64,000 bases of DNA from Paenibacillus camelliae (GCF_023715345.1 NZ_JAMBNY010000001.1:434001-498000); one strand, 5' to 3'; shown: positions 50,927 through 60,467, counted from the first letter of the stretch. A program made the numbers and translations. Notes: a model not told the origin generated them from the sequence alone.

Positions 50927-51640
50927 CTATCGTACCACTTGAGCTGGACTTAGATCAAACTTGATATTGCTTTTACGAAACTCCTTGATGTCTAAACCAT
51001 CTTTTATATAATCCATGGAAACATGCTCGTTTAATTGAAGCGGAACGATACGAGTAGGATCAATCGTAATTTCCACATTCATAGCGACTTTCAATTCCTT
51101 TAGCATTTGCTCAAGCTCTTGTTGTGAACGATCTACTTCCTGTTGGACAAGTGTAAGATGCTTTTTTTGATCCTTAGCACGGGTTAAAGCGTCCAGTGTC
51201 ACATTAGTTAACTCTTTTTTGAGCAGCTCCTTCCACCTTGTTGTAGCTGCCTCTGGATCTACGGTTACACCCAGCACTATAATATTACTTTGCTCTGACT
51301 CATCAAGTCCATTATACGTAACCTTTGCCTCTGTATAATTTTTCGCAATAAAATCAATTTCATTAACTGGATTACTTACAAAGCTGTTCGATTGCTCTGC
51401 AAACATAGCGATCTGTTTATGCTTCTCTATTTCACCTTCAAAGGCAAACGGCTGCAGTGCCACCCCATCCTCAAAACCCATTACAACCGTACCACTAAAG
51501 CGAAAGTCGTCCTCTGCAACCATTCCCGCGCGCAAAAGTTCTAGCCACTCATCACCCGTTCGATTATCCGTAATAATGCTGCAGGCTGCTATAATGATAC
51601 AGCAAACAAACAAGCCAATCAGACTACTATTTTTACGCAT
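50927..51640 (-). CDS. Lipoprotein of unknown function
   Basis: 237 residues. The signal peptide with lipobox IAAC puts the lipid on Cys20. The mature part has a region reminiscent of LppX/LolA-type lipoproteins (FRFSGTVVMGFEDGVALQPFAFEGEIEKHKQIAMF), a charged helical stretch (about 140-195) and a C-terminal strand-rich end. It is only 35 bp upstream of the aminopeptidase start on the same strand, so co-transcription is possible. No family recognised with confidence. Confidence 0.7.
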   Translation of the reverse strand: MRKNSSLIGLFVCCIIIAACSIITDNRTGDEWLELLRAGMVAEDDFRFSGTVVMGFEDGVALQPFAFEGEIEKHKQIAMFAEQSNSFVSNPVNEIDFIAKNYTEAKVTYNGLDESEQSNIIVLGVTVDPEAATTRWKELLKKELTNVTLDALTRAKDQKKHLTLVQQEVDRSQQELEQMLKELKVAMNVEITIDPTRIVPLQLNEHVSMDYIKDGLDIKEFRKSNIKFDLSPAQVVR

Positions 51641-51764
51641 AAGCCACCTCGATTATAACTTCATTCCGTTATAGCTTAACTCAAAGCTAGCTTAGTTATG
51701 CGCTGATATCTAACATCAATGGGTAGAATAACTCAATCCTCTTGACGTTTGTACGTATGACAAA

Positions 51765-51800
51765 ACAATAAAGGGCAGCTAATTAGCTGCCCTTTATTGT
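51765..51800 (-). terminator. Terminator after the GGDEF gene
   Basis: A perfect 16-bp palindrome: ACAATAAAGGGCAGCT, loop AATT, AGCTGCCCTTTATTGT. Ends the diguanylate cyclase gene 33 bp after its stop. Confidence 0.9.
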
Positions 51801-51832
51801 TTACATTATATAATGGCTTAGAAGAAAGTTAT

Positions 51833-53767
51833 TTACCCGATATTAATTCGATTACGGCCACTCTTTTTCGATTCGTAAAGCGCCATATCTGCACGATAGA
51901 ACAATGATTCAACACTTATTTTTTCATGAGATTGATCCCATTCGCTTACTCCGCAAGAAACGGTTACCTTAGGATTGGTTTCATACTCCACACGCTTGCG
52001 AATTCGCTCAGCAATTTGTGCCGCTCGAATAGCAGTTACATTCGGCAAGTAAATCGCCAGCTCCTCACCGCCCCAACGAGCGGCGATATCACCATTACGT
52101 ATGGAGCTCCGTATAATTGCGCAGACCTGAATGAGCACCCGATCTCCTACCTGATGACCAAACGTATCGTTGATTCCCTTGAAGAAATCAATATCTACAA
52201 GGATTAACGACCCTTGCGTATCACTTCGTTGCTTGCGCTGAATTTGTTCATCCAAGTAGTGTCGTACATGCAAATTTGTAAGCTGATCGGTAATGATCAT
52301 TTTGTGCATCTCGGCGTGCAGTGAGGCATTCGTTACTGCAAGTCCGATATGCGTACTCACAACCTGCAGAAGCTTAAAGTTGTCATAGGAAAAGTAATTG
52401 GCTTGAGTATGTGTAACAAGAATGACTCCAACGACTTCCCCATCTATAAAAATCGGCGCACCAATCAATGATCTTGAATTCGTATCTTCCATCAGCTCAG
52501 AAGGAACCGTTTGCGTATTCCAATAATCAGATGTAAACAGCGCTTCCTTCGTACGGTAGACAATGCCAGTAAACCCATAATCGTTCGTATAGGTTTTACC
52601 AAGCAACGATTCCAAATTACTTGCTCTGACTTTAAATTCGTTGCGATTACGATCAAGCTGCAATACACAGCAGTAATCGGCTTTAAATATTTTAAGAAGC
52701 TCTACTGTCGCATATTGATATATTTCTCTTGAACGGAGTGACTGGTTAAGCCTCTTCGTCATTTCGTTAATAATTCTTAATTCGTTAATCAATAAATTTG
52801 ATTGCTCATAGAGCTTAGCGTTTTCGAAGGCCGACCCTGCAGTATCTGCAATGAGCATAAAGGCTGGAAGATCAGATTCATCCCAATGCGTACGGTTGAT
52901 TTCGATACAAAGCACACCATATGCCGCTTGCTTCCCATTCATTGGGATCGCCAAGCGAATATAGCCAGGATGATTACGATCTATACAGCATTTTCCTTCT
53001 AGGAAAGCTTCTGTTACGATGTCGTTTGAAGAGTTTCTAAACTCTAGAGGACGTACTCGATGATCTCCTTCAAGGTGATCCTGTGAAAGATACAAATAAA
53101 TTTCAGAATCTTGATACAGCTCTTCAAGGCTATGCAGCATTTCCCGCACAACGCTTTCGGCATCGATTTGATCATAAAGCCGCTTCGATACTAAAAACAG
53201 CCGCTCTCGGTGCGTTGCTTCCTTATCCACTAACGTTTTCTGCAGCATAATCTCCTTAACGAAAACACTTTCAAATACACGGTAAAAATGAATACGAAAA
53301 TGCTTCATATAAGCGCCAAGCTCAGCTTTACTAATCGCGTGCTTATGTTCCACTACATACATAAACACAGCAAATATTTTATTATCCTTCCGTCTTCTGA
53401 CAGGAACCGCACTAAACTGGACGTCCTGCTCCGTAAAATCAATATATTCTTCTTGTTCAATACATTGAGCAGCCAGCCTGCTTATAGCCTCATTCAACTG
53501 TTCCTTGCTTCGCATCTGCAAAACATTCATCGGATCGGTAGGCTCAGTACGATAAAGGGAGGCTGATCGTGTATATAGGCAGAACATTCCATGTCGACAT
53601 GCATCTATATCTCGAGCGTCTTCATACCATGCATAGAAGCTTTCATTATAAAGCTCTGGCATGTATGGCTCGTCTGCATCATGGAAATCTTCATCGGCAA
53701 ACCAAATCATAGGCTTATAAATTCCATTCGTTCCGTCCTTCATCATGCACCCAACCCTTTCTTTCAC
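51833..53767 (-). CDS. GAF-GGDEF diguanylate cyclase
   Basis: Up to 644 residues, soluble. The N-terminal 180 residues are of unknown fold. A first GAF-like domain covers about 195-330. A second GAF is about 345-490 (YGFTGIVYRTKEALFTSDYW, RSLIGAPIFIDGEVVGVILV). A GGDEF domain is about 500-644: VDIDFFKGINDTFGHQVGD, the active site RWGGEELAIYLPN (GGEEL, an active variant of GGDEF) and CGVSEW. An RxxD inhibitory site is not obvious. It makes c-di-GMP in response to a small ligand or redox state. The first start is GTG at 53765. ATG at 53744-53746, with AAAGGG before it, is an alternative. Confidence 0.92.
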   Translation of the reverse strand: MKERVGCMMKDGTNGIYKPMIWFADEDFHDADEPYMPELYNESFYAWYEDARDIDACRHGMFCLYTRSASLYRTEPTDPMNVLQMRSKEQLNEAISRLAAQCIEQEEYIDFTEQDVQFSAVPVRRRKDNKIFAVFMYVVEHKHAISKAELGAYMKHFRIHFYRVFESVFVKEIMLQKTLVDKEATHRERLFLVSKRLYDQIDAESVVREMLHSLEELYQDSEIYLYLSQDHLEGDHRVRPLEFRNSSNDIVTEAFLEGKCCIDRNHPGYIRLAIPMNGKQAAYGVLCIEINRTHWDESDLPAFMLIADTAGSAFENAKLYEQSNLLINELRIINEMTKRLNQSLRSREIYQYATVELLKIFKADYCCVLQLDRNRNEFKVRASNLESLLGKTYTNDYGFTGIVYRTKEALFTSDYWNTQTVPSELMEDTNSRSLIGAPIFIDGEVVGVILVTHTQANYFSYDNFKLLQVVSTHIGLAVTNASLHAEMHKMIITDQLTNLHVRHYLDEQIQRKQRSDTQGSLILVDIDFFKGINDTFGHQVGDRVLIQVCAIIRSSIRNGDIAARWGGEELAIYLPNVTAIRAAQIAERIRKRVEYETNPKVTVSCGVSEWDQSHEKISVESLFYRADMALYESKKSGRNRINIG

Positions 53768-53907
53768 TGCCCTAAGGAGATGAGCTTTCTATCTTATTAT
53801 CATACTCTATTTTTAAGGATTTTGCACTACGGACGAATAAAATAATAGGACTTTAGACGGTATTTTTGTAAAATGATAGTAATATTGTTACTCTAGCATA
53901 TCATTTC

Positions 53908-53935
53908 TTGACTTTTCAATTGGAGACTTTATAAT
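53908..53935 (+). promoter_or_regulatory. Sigma-A promoter of rpsD
   Basis: TTGACT (53908-53913), a 16-bp spacer and TATAAT (53930-53935). Transcription would begin near 53942, giving a leader of about 165 nt before the rpsD ATG. Confidence 0.85.
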
Positions 53936-53966
53936 ATTAATGATGGTATTATGGGCGTACGGTTTT

Positions 53967-54060
53967 GTGTCACCCTCAGGATATGCAAGGACTGTCTAGC
54001 CTGCGGCTGATGTGCTTGACAGTGCAGTAATTGTGCTGCACCTTCATATCCGCGAAACAC
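53967..54060 (+). ncRNA. Structured leader RNA of rpsD (probable S4 autoregulatory element)
   Basis: Nested helices: GTGT/ACAC (53967-53970 with 54057-54060), GGATATG/CATATCC (53979-53985 with 54045-54051), CTGTC/GACAG (53992-53996 with 54018-54022), AGCC/GGCT (53998-54001 with 54005-54008), and GTGCAG/CTGCAC (54022-54027 with 54036-54041). The last two overlap by one base with the CTGTC/GACAG helix. S4 represses its own mRNA through a leader structure in B. subtilis, so this is probably the equivalent. No terminator hairpin is present, which points to control of translation. Confidence 0.65.
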
Positions 54061-54106
54061 AACCCCATCCTCAATAATCTCATTTGATGAAGGAGTTAAT
54101 CGACAC

Positions 54107-54706
54107 ATGTCACGTTATACTGGTCCTAAATTTAAACTAAGCCGCCGTCTTGGAATTTCACTAGCTGGAAACGGTAAAGATCTTAAGAGAGCTTTCCCTC
54201 CGGGACAACATGGCCCTAACTCTCGCCGCAAAATTAGCGGTTACGGCCTACAACTTATGGAGAAGCAAAAGCTTCGTCATATGTATGGTATGAGTGAAAA
54301 GCAATTCCACAACCTTTACGTTAAAGCTACGAAAATGAAAGGTATTGCCGGTGAAAACTTCATGGTGCTTCTTGAAAGCCGCCTTGATAACCTAGTATAT
54401 CGTCTAGGTTTTGCTAATTCTCGTGCAGGTGCTCGTCAGCTTGTTGCTCACGGTCACATCACAGTTAATGGCAAAAAAGTAGACATCGCGTCTTATGCCG
54501 TTTCTCTTGGCGACGTAATTGGCTTGCGTGAGCGCAGCCGTGGAATGAAATCTGTGAAAGAAGCGATTGAAGGTCGCGTACACCTACCTGCTTACCTTGA
54601 GTTTAACGATCAAGCAGTTGAAGGTAAATACGTTCGTCTTCCTGAGCGTTCTGAGCTTTCACAAGAAATCGATGAGAAGCAAATCGTCGAGTTCTACAGC
54701 CGTTAA
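54107..54706 (+). CDS. rpsD: 30S ribosomal protein S4
   Basis: 199 residues. A basic N terminus ([18 protein letters not shown]) is followed by the S4 RNA-binding domain ([39 protein letters not shown]). No zinc Cys motif, so the Cys-minus form. GAAGGAG precedes the ATG by about 9 bases. A single gene with its own promoter, leader and terminator, as in Bacillus. Confidence 0.98.
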   Translation: MSRYTGPKFKLSRRLGISLAGNGKDLKRAFPPGQHGPNSRRKISGYGLQLMEKQKLRHMYGMSEKQFHNLYVKATKMKGIAGENFMVLLESRLDNLVYRLGFANSRAGARQLVAHGHITVNGKKVDIASYAVSLGDVIGLRERSRGMKSVKEAIEGRVHLPAYLEFNDQAVEGKYVRLPERSELSQEIDEKQIVEFYSR

Positions 54707-54715
54707 TATCGGAAC

Positions 54716-54748
54716 AAAAAGGACTGCAGCTTACTGCAGTCCTTTTTT
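54716..54748 (+). terminator. Terminator after rpsD
   Basis: AAAAAGGACTGCAG, loop CTTA, CTGCAGTCCTTTTTT, 10 bp after the stop codon. It also lies 17 bp past the converging floT stop. Confidence 0.93.
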
Positions 54749-54764
54749 ATTTAGAATTGATTGA

Positions 54765-56306
54765 TTAGTTGTCGCTATCCACTGGCTTATCCTTCGTTAA
54801 TAGCTGCTGAACAACAGCTTCGACATTACCGTCTATTGGACTTTGCTGCTGTTGGATTCCTTTCCCACTAGCTAGACGGGAAATCAAACCATTCACATCA
54901 ATCCCTGTAACATTTTCCAGCATTTCTGGTGCAGTTGCCATTAGTGAGGTTACATAATTACTAACTCTTGCCGCCCCTTCTCCATTGCCTGTATCAACAA
55001 CAGATAGCTTTTCAATATTGCCCATCGGCTCAGCAATTTTTCCAGCTAGCTCAGGAAGCATCTTCAGTACGATGTCGAGAACAGCAGCCTCACCGAATTT
55101 CTCGAAGGCAAGGGCTAGCTTCTCTTTCGCTTCAGCTTCAGCCAAGCCCTTTAAGCGGATAACTTCTGCTGTAGCTGTACCCTGTGCTCGCTCAACGTCG
55201 GCAATCGCAATACCTTCCAACCGCTTCTGCTCGGCAACAGCCTTCGCCTCAGCTTCAATTCGATATTGTATCGCATCCGCTTCTCTAAGCTGCTTCGCTT
55301 TATTCGCTTCTGCCGCTTGTTCAACTGCGTAACGATCAGCATCTGCCTTCTTCTTAACCTCTGCATCATACTGCTTCTCTCGTCTTAGAATTTCTTTTGC
55401 TTCTAGATCAATTTCGCGTTCTTTACGTACTAGCTCTACTCGCATCTGCTCTTCAACAACGAGCTGCTTCGCTTTTGCCTCTTGAATCGCATACGCCTGA
55501 TCAGCTTCCGCCTTCGCAGTATCCTGATCTCTTTTGAAGGATGCTATTTTCATTTCTTTATCGCGTTCAGCTTCAGAGATATTTGTATCTTTTAACAACT
55601 CAGCTTTTTGTGCTGCCTCCGTAGCGAGCGCCTTCTGAATCGTTGCATCACGATCTGCTTCAGCTTCAGCGATTTCAGCATCACGCTTTACAGCTGCAAT
55701 TCTTGGCTTACCAAGGGCATCTAAGTATCCGTGCTTATCACGCACATCCTTAATCGTAAATGATACAATTTGAAGTCCCATCTTTTTAAGGTCACGTGCT
55801 GCAACCCCTTGAACTTCTTGAGCAAATTTATCACGATTTCGGTATATTTCCTCTACAGTCATAGTCCCTAATATCGCACGCAAATGCCCCTCCAGCACCT
55901 CTTGCGCTTCTACCTTTAACGCTTCAGTTGGCTTTCCAAGAAACTGCTCGGCTGCCGTTGCGATATCTTCTACAGACCCACCAATTTTAATAATCGCAAC
56001 ACCGTTCGAGAAGACAGGTACACCTTGCGCGGAATACACTTCAGGTGTAGCAATATCTAGCTTATGGGATAATAATGATAAAAATTGCGATTGCTGAAAT
56101 ATTGGAATAATAAATGAACCGCCACCACGAATAATTTTTACTTTTCGACCCGATTCATCGACCATCGTATTGCGCGTTCCAAGAAAAGAACCCGTCACTA
56201 GCATCGCTTCATCTGGACTAACCGTTTTATATCTTGCCCAAAAGGCAAGCCCCAGTACTACGATAACTCCAACGACAATAATAGGAATTGTTAACCATTC
56301 TTCCAT
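54765..56306 (-). CDS. floT: Flotillin-like membrane scaffold protein FloT
   Basis: 513 residues. An N-terminal membrane hairpin (about 5-25), a PHB/SPFH domain (about 30-200, GGGSFIIPIFQQSQFLSLLSHKLDI), and a long coiled coil of Ala/Glu-rich repeats (about 200-400, EAEADRDATIQKALATEAAQKAELL) are present. The flotillin C-terminal domain ends in a Gln-rich stretch and acidic tail. It organises functional membrane microdomains that assist signalling and secretion. It follows the NfeD-like gene by 11 bp, as yuaF and yuaG do in B. subtilis. Confidence 0.95.
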   Translation of the reverse strand: MEEWLTIPIIVVGVIVVLGLAFWARYKTVSPDEAMLVTGSFLGTRNTMVDESGRKVKIIRGGGSFIIPIFQQSQFLSLLSHKLDIATPEVYSAQGVPVFSNGVAIIKIGGSVEDIATAAEQFLGKPTEALKVEAQEVLEGHLRAILGTMTVEEIYRNRDKFAQEVQGVAARDLKKMGLQIVSFTIKDVRDKHGYLDALGKPRIAAVKRDAEIAEAEADRDATIQKALATEAAQKAELLKDTNISEAERDKEMKIASFKRDQDTAKAEADQAYAIQEAKAKQLVVEEQMRVELVRKEREIDLEAKEILRREKQYDAEVKKKADADRYAVEQAAEANKAKQLREADAIQYRIEAEAKAVAEQKRLEGIAIADVERAQGTATAEVIRLKGLAEAEAKEKLALAFEKFGEAAVLDIVLKMLPELAGKIAEPMGNIEKLSVVDTGNGEGAARVSNYVTSLMATAPEMLENVTGIDVNGLISRLASGKGIQQQQSPIDGNVEAVVQQLLTKDKPVDSDN

Positions 56307-56317
56307 TTCTCAGCCTC

Positions 56318-56848
56318 CTAATCTAAATTTAATTCAGATACTAATAACACACCATCCTGTACCTCAATGACTACTACGGACCGTTCACCATCGATCTCGA
56401 CCTTTCCAAAGCTCGCTGCGGTGTGACTGACTACACCACCAACAGTTTTAACCATTACCTCGCCATAGCCCTCTGCGGGGATTGGTACAACAACCTGAGC
56501 CTCCTTTCCAACCAAGTCATAAATGGAATATCCGATTGAACTCTCTGCATTAGCCATCGGCTTAACGTACACGAAGTAGACGATAATAACACCGACGATT
56601 GCTAAACCGAGCGAGGCTAACACAACGATTGTCATAGTTAGTGCAGAAAACTGAAGGAGTACAATGCCTGAACCTCCAAAGATCGTTAATCCACTCATTA
56701 ACGTCAACGGTTGTATGACTGGTAAATTATCGAGCTGCAGCCATTCTAATGATGCATCTAATGCACCTGCTAATACATCACCAAAGATGACAACGACAAT
56801 CGTATAAATAACACCAATCAAAAAGCATATCCAAAATACGGCTTCCAT
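56318..56848 (-). CDS. yuaF: NfeD-like membrane protein (YuaF)
   Basis: 176 residues with three or four membrane helices (1-25, 50-75 and 72-97) and a C-terminal OB-fold NfeD domain (about 105-176: DLVGKEAQVVVPIPAEGYGEVMVKTVGGVVSHTAAS, GERSVVVIEVQDGVLLVSEL). It partners with flotillin in membrane microdomains and membrane fluidity control. First gene of the floT operon. Confidence 0.9.
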   Translation of the reverse strand: MEAVFWICFLIGVIYTIVVVIFGDVLAGALDASLEWLQLDNLPVIQPLTLMSGLTIFGGSGIVLLQFSALTMTIVVLASLGLAIVGVIIVYFVYVKPMANAESSIGYSIYDLVGKEAQVVVPIPAEGYGEVMVKTVGGVVSHTAASFGKVEIDGERSVVVIEVQDGVLLVSELNLD

Positions 56849-57067
56849 GGCCCTCCCTCCTTTGATGTTAATTTCAATAAATGGTTCAATCTATTAGATT
56901 ATACATCATTTCCCTTATTTAGGTTTCAAATTATTCATTTATTGCTGGCAGCGTGTGTATAGTATTGTTTTCCTTATTCACTAAAACAAGCAACTTTATA
57001 ATAGTAATGTGCGTCAAAACTAGTGTGTTGTAAGCACTGACCTGTAATATACGCACATGTTGAATTG

Positions 57068-57076
57068 TGGTATAAT
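57068..57076 (+). promoter_or_regulatory. Extended -10 element before the class A PBP gene
   Basis: TGGTATAAT, a consensus -10 with TGN extension. Transcription would start near 57083, just before GAGGAGG. No clear -35 hexamer is present. Confidence 0.55.
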
Positions 57077-57109
57077 ACGAATGTTATGCTAGAGGAGGAA
57101 TGTGAACAT

Positions 57110-60100
57110 ATGGAAGAGGAACAAAAATCACAGTCGAGGCCATATGGCGCTTTTCGGTGGTTTAGCCTTATTAGCTTCTTAACCATTAAATGGGTTTTAT
57201 TATTCGTAGTTTTTGGAGGCTTACTTGCAGGCGGAGCAGTGGCAGGTTATGTTGCTGCTAATGTTAAAGACGAGGAAATTCGTCCTCAATCCTATATTCA
57301 AAGTAAAATAGAAGAATATTCTATGACAGGCTATGTTTACTTTAACGATGGAACACTAGTCGGTCAGCTTCGAACAGATGAGGATCGTATCGTTATTACA
57401 TACGATGAAATCCCACAGAGTGTGTTAGACGCACTTACTGCGACAGAAGACCAAAACTTCTGGGAGCATCCAGGTGTCGATGCATACGGACTAGGTCGAG
57501 CAGTTAAAGAACGGCTATTTAACGAAGATACGCAGACTGGCGGAAGTACACTGACACAGCAGCTTGCCCGTCGTGTCTTTTTAAGTCTTGATCGTACAGA
57601 AAGCCGTAAAATCAAAGAGATTTTTCTCTCGCTTCGTATGGAGCGTTACTTGAAAAAAGAAGAAATCATAACTGCATATTTAAACAAAATGCCATTCGGT
57701 AACGGCTCAAATGGATACCAAGTATTCGGAATTAAAGCAGCAGCTAAAGGTATTTTCGGAATCGAAGACCTTAATAAGCTCAATATTGCACAGGCTGCAT
57801 ACCTTGCTGGTTTGCCTCAATTACCAAGCAGATACACCGCATTTACAGGTACCGGTCAATATAATGAACAAGGCATCGAAAATGCAATTAAACGTCAGAA
57901 GCTTGTATTGAGCAGAATGCGAGAGACGAATAAAATTACTGAAGCCGAGTATAACGAAGCATTGGCGTTTGATATACGCTCTTCGATTACAGAGCCTACT
58001 GAAAAAGCATATAACACTTATCCTTACCTTATGCTCGAAGCTGAGCGAGAAGCAGCAAAAATATTGCTGCTGCAGAACAACAAAGACTTAACGCTAGCTG
58101 ACCTTAACAAAGATGAGAATTCCTATCTTGTTGAAGATGCTCGCGAGATGCTACTGCGTGGTGGATATCATGTTCATACGACGATTGACAAAGAAGTGTA
58201 TGATATGATGCACGAAATCGGCAGTAATCCTGATAACTTTACTCCTGACCATCCAGAAAAAGGGATAGAGCAAGTCGGAGCAATACTCGTTGACCATTCC
58301 ACTGGCGCAATTCTTGGTATGCTCGAAGGACGAGATTTCTACAAAGAGCAGCTAAATCATGCAACGCAAATGATCCGCCAGCCTGGTTCGACAATGAAGA
58401 CACTTGCAGCTTATTTACCCGCTCTTGAGAAAGGGTTAATTCAGCCTGCGAGCATTATTGACGATGCACCTCTAATTCTTGAGGATGGCCAAAAGGGTTA
58501 TCATATCCCGATGAACGCCAATCGAAGATTCGCTGGACTTGTTACAGCACGTACAGCACTGAATCGTTCGTTAAATATTCCGGCTCTAAAAATCTACAAT
58601 GAGGAATTAACGATTCCAGTAGCTCTTGACTTTATTAAGGAGCTAGGAATTACAACATTAACTGAGTCAGATTATTACGCAAAAACTGGAGTTATCGGTG
58701 GCTTGGAACGTGGGGTAACTGTTGAGGAAATGACGAATGCCTACGGCTCCATCCCTAACAAAGGTCAAATCAACAAATCATACATGATCTCTAAAATTAC
58801 AGATGCTAACGGTAAAGCGATTTATGAGCATGAGTTAAAGCCAAAGCGTGTATTTTCTGAGCAAACGGCATTTCTGATGTCAGATATGCTACGCACCACG
58901 ATCGCTGACGGTGCAGGTACAGGGGCTGCGCTTCGAGGTCAATTAAAAGCCTATAATACGATTGACTTCGCAGGAAAGACCGGTTCTACACAAAGCTACG
59001 GAGATGTTTGGTTCGTTGGCTTTACACCAGATGTTACGCTCGGTGTATGGGCTGGTTATGAGAAGCAAATCCACACGCTTTCTAATAACGCACGAACACG
59101 TGCACGTACGATTTGGGCGACCATTATGAATGAATTAACAGAAAACCGGCCAGATCTATTCGAGAATAAGAAATTCGAACAGCCTGAAAACATCGTGAAG
59201 GCAACCGTATCCTCAACGAGCGGATTGCTTCCATCAAGCTTGAACAAATCAGCAGGCTTGGTTGTCACAGACTGGTTCAATAAAGAATATTTACCGAAAA
59301 AAACAGATGATTCACTCATCAATATGAAGGTCATTGAGTACAATGGCGTTAACTATAAGCCAAATGAGCTTACGCCAGAGGATATGCTGGTGGAAAAGCA
59401 AGTTATTGTACGAAAAGCACCACTCGATCAATTGATGCTTGATCTGCAGGCCGCTCAATCCAAGCTTCCTGCAAGCAGCAGACGAGATCTATCCACTTAT
59501 GTTCCGGCAGATGCAGGTAGGGATGCCCCATCCGTCGTTGATCCTCGGGAGGATGACGGTGCAATTCCAGCTTATCCGCCAAACGTTAGATTAAGCAGTG
59601 ACTTTGTATTAACATTCAGCAATAGCAGCTCACCTGATGTTGTTGGATATCGGATTTTCCGTTCCGTTAACGGGGGGCCATACGAGAAATATGGCGATTC
59701 TATTGTGTGGACGAAAGAAAGCTACGCTGTAAATGTAAATGTGAACCCTGCACAGCATACGAGCTTCTACGTCGTTGCAGTTGATGTCGTTGGTAAGCAA
59801 TCTGAGCCAAGTCTTAAGGTAGAATACGGAAGTAATATCCAACCGCCAGATCTTGAGTTACCAGAGTTCCCTAATGACACTGATTCAGATTCAGGCAACG
59901 TTGAAGGCAATAGCAATGGTAACGGCAATAACGGCAACAGCAATAACGGTAACAGCAATAACGGAAACGGTGGCAATAACGGCAATAATCAGCCTGCGCT
60001 CAGCGCTCCATCAGCTCCAGTCGGTCTATATGGTGAATATGTAGGAATGAACCTACTCTTAAGCTGGTCCACTAATTCCGTATCAGAGCAAGTTACTGAA

Positions 60101-60268
60101 TATAATGTTTACTATAGTGCTGATAATGATGGCAACTATACGAAGCTAGGCTCGACTAGCTCAGCATCCTATGAGCATAGCGGTGCGCAATCTGGCGGAG
60201 CCTATGTCATCACCGCTGTCAATGAACTAGGTGAATCGGGCCATTCAGCGAAGCTGGTCGCGCAATAG
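57110..60268 (+). CDS. Class A penicillin-binding protein with two fibronectin type III domains
   Basis: 1052 residues from ATG at 57110 (GAGGAGG 11 bases before it). The frame is open to 57065, but those ATGs lack ribosome sites. A membrane helix is near residues 20-45. The GT51 glycosyltransferase has EDQNFWEHPGVDAYG and GGSTLTQQLARRV. The transpeptidase has SxxK in RQPGSTMKT, SxN in NRSLNIPA and KTG in FAGKTGSTQSYGDVW. The C terminus has an FnIII domain (VRLSSDFVLTFSNSSSPDVVGYRIFRS), a Gly/Asn repeat linker and a second FnIII domain (PSAPVGLYGEY to the end). It makes and crosslinks peptidoglycan. The FnIII tail suggests cell-wall or carbohydrate contacts. Confidence 0.95.
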   Translation: MEEEQKSQSRPYGAFRWFSLISFLTIKWVLLFVVFGGLLAGGAVAGYVAANVKDEEIRPQSYIQSKIEEYSMTGYVYFNDGTLVGQLRTDEDRIVITYDEIPQSVLDALTATEDQNFWEHPGVDAYGLGRAVKERLFNEDTQTGGSTLTQQLARRVFLSLDRTESRKIKEIFLSLRMERYLKKEEIITAYLNKMPFGNGSNGYQVFGIKAAAKGIFGIEDLNKLNIAQAAYLAGLPQLPSRYTAFTGTGQYNEQGIENAIKRQKLVLSRMRETNKITEAEYNEALAFDIRSSITEPTEKAYNTYPYLMLEAEREAAKILLLQNNKDLTLADLNKDENSYLVEDAREMLLRGGYHVHTTIDKEVYDMMHEIGSNPDNFTPDHPEKGIEQVGAILVDHSTGAILGMLEGRDFYKEQLNHATQMIRQPGSTMKTLAAYLPALEKGLIQPASIIDDAPLILEDGQKGYHIPMNANRRFAGLVTARTALNRSLNIPALKIYNEELTIPVALDFIKELGITTLTESDYYAKTGVIGGLERGVTVEEMTNAYGSIPNKGQINKSYMISKITDANGKAIYEHELKPKRVFSEQTAFLMSDMLRTTIADGAGTGAALRGQLKAYNTIDFAGKTGSTQSYGDVWFVGFTPDVTLGVWAGYEKQIHTLSNNARTRARTIWATIMNELTENRPDLFENKKFEQPENIVKATVSSTSGLLPSSLNKSAGLVVTDWFNKEYLPKKTDDSLINMKVIEYNGVNYKPNELTPEDMLVEKQVIVRKAPLDQLMLDLQAAQSKLPASSRRDLSTYVPADAGRDAPSVVDPREDDGAIPAYPPNVRLSSDFVLTFSNSSSPDVVGYRIFRSVNGGPYEKYGDSIVWTKESYAVNVNVNPAQHTSFYVVAVDVVGKQSEPSLKVEYGSNIQPPDLELPEFPNDTDSDSGNVEGNSNGNGNNGNSNNGNSNNGNGGNNGNNQPALSAPSAPVGLYGEYVGMNLLLSWSTNSVSEQVTEYNVYYSADNDGNYTKLGSTSSASYEHSGAQSGGAYVITAVNELGESGHSAKLVAQ
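59905..59990 (+). repeat. Low-complexity Gly/Asn codon repeat inside the PBP gene
   Basis: A run of AAY GGN and AGC codons encodes a flexible linker of about 28 residues (NSNGNGNNGNSNNGNSNNGN type) between the two FnIII domains. Near-identical 9-15 base units suggest replication slippage, so its length probably varies between strains. Confidence 0.8.
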
Positions 60269-60326
60269 CACCTAACAATGTAACGTTCACGAAGAGTAAT
60301 ACTATGTAAGATCACCGTAATACAAT

Positions 60327-60374
60327 AAAGGGATGGTACAGTGCTCCGGCATACTGTACCATCCCTTTAATTTT
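60327..60374 (+). terminator. Terminator of the PBP gene, cut in its T tract by the IS element
   Basis: A perfect 16-bp stem: AAAGGGATGGTACAGT (60327-60342) with ACTGTACCATCCCTTT (60353-60368), followed by AATTTT. The T tract then runs straight into the left end of the IS1595-type element at 60375; its continuation is found after the right end at 62292. Confidence 0.9.
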
Positions 60375-60411
60375 GGCTATGTTAAACCTCAATGTTGATA
60401 TTTAATAATTC

Positions 60412-60425
60412 CGAACAAACGTTCT
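60412..60425 (+). promoter_or_regulatory. Candidate LexA (SOS) box in the transposase promoter
   Basis: CGAACAAACGTTCT matches the Bacillus LexA/DinR consensus CGAACRNRYGTTYC at 13 of 14 positions. It is followed immediately by TATAAT (60425-60430). TTAATA at 60402-60407 is 17 bp before that and could be the -35. The operator thus lies between the -35 and -10, a position where LexA blocks RNA polymerase. Confidence 0.7.
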
Positions 60426-60467
60426 ATAATAATGGTTATATATCACTTGTTCGAAGATGATTTACCT

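Noticed and set aside
60432..60467. Longer transposase start at 60432
   Set aside because: It has no ribosome site and would lie upstream of the transcription start expected from TATAAT at 60425.
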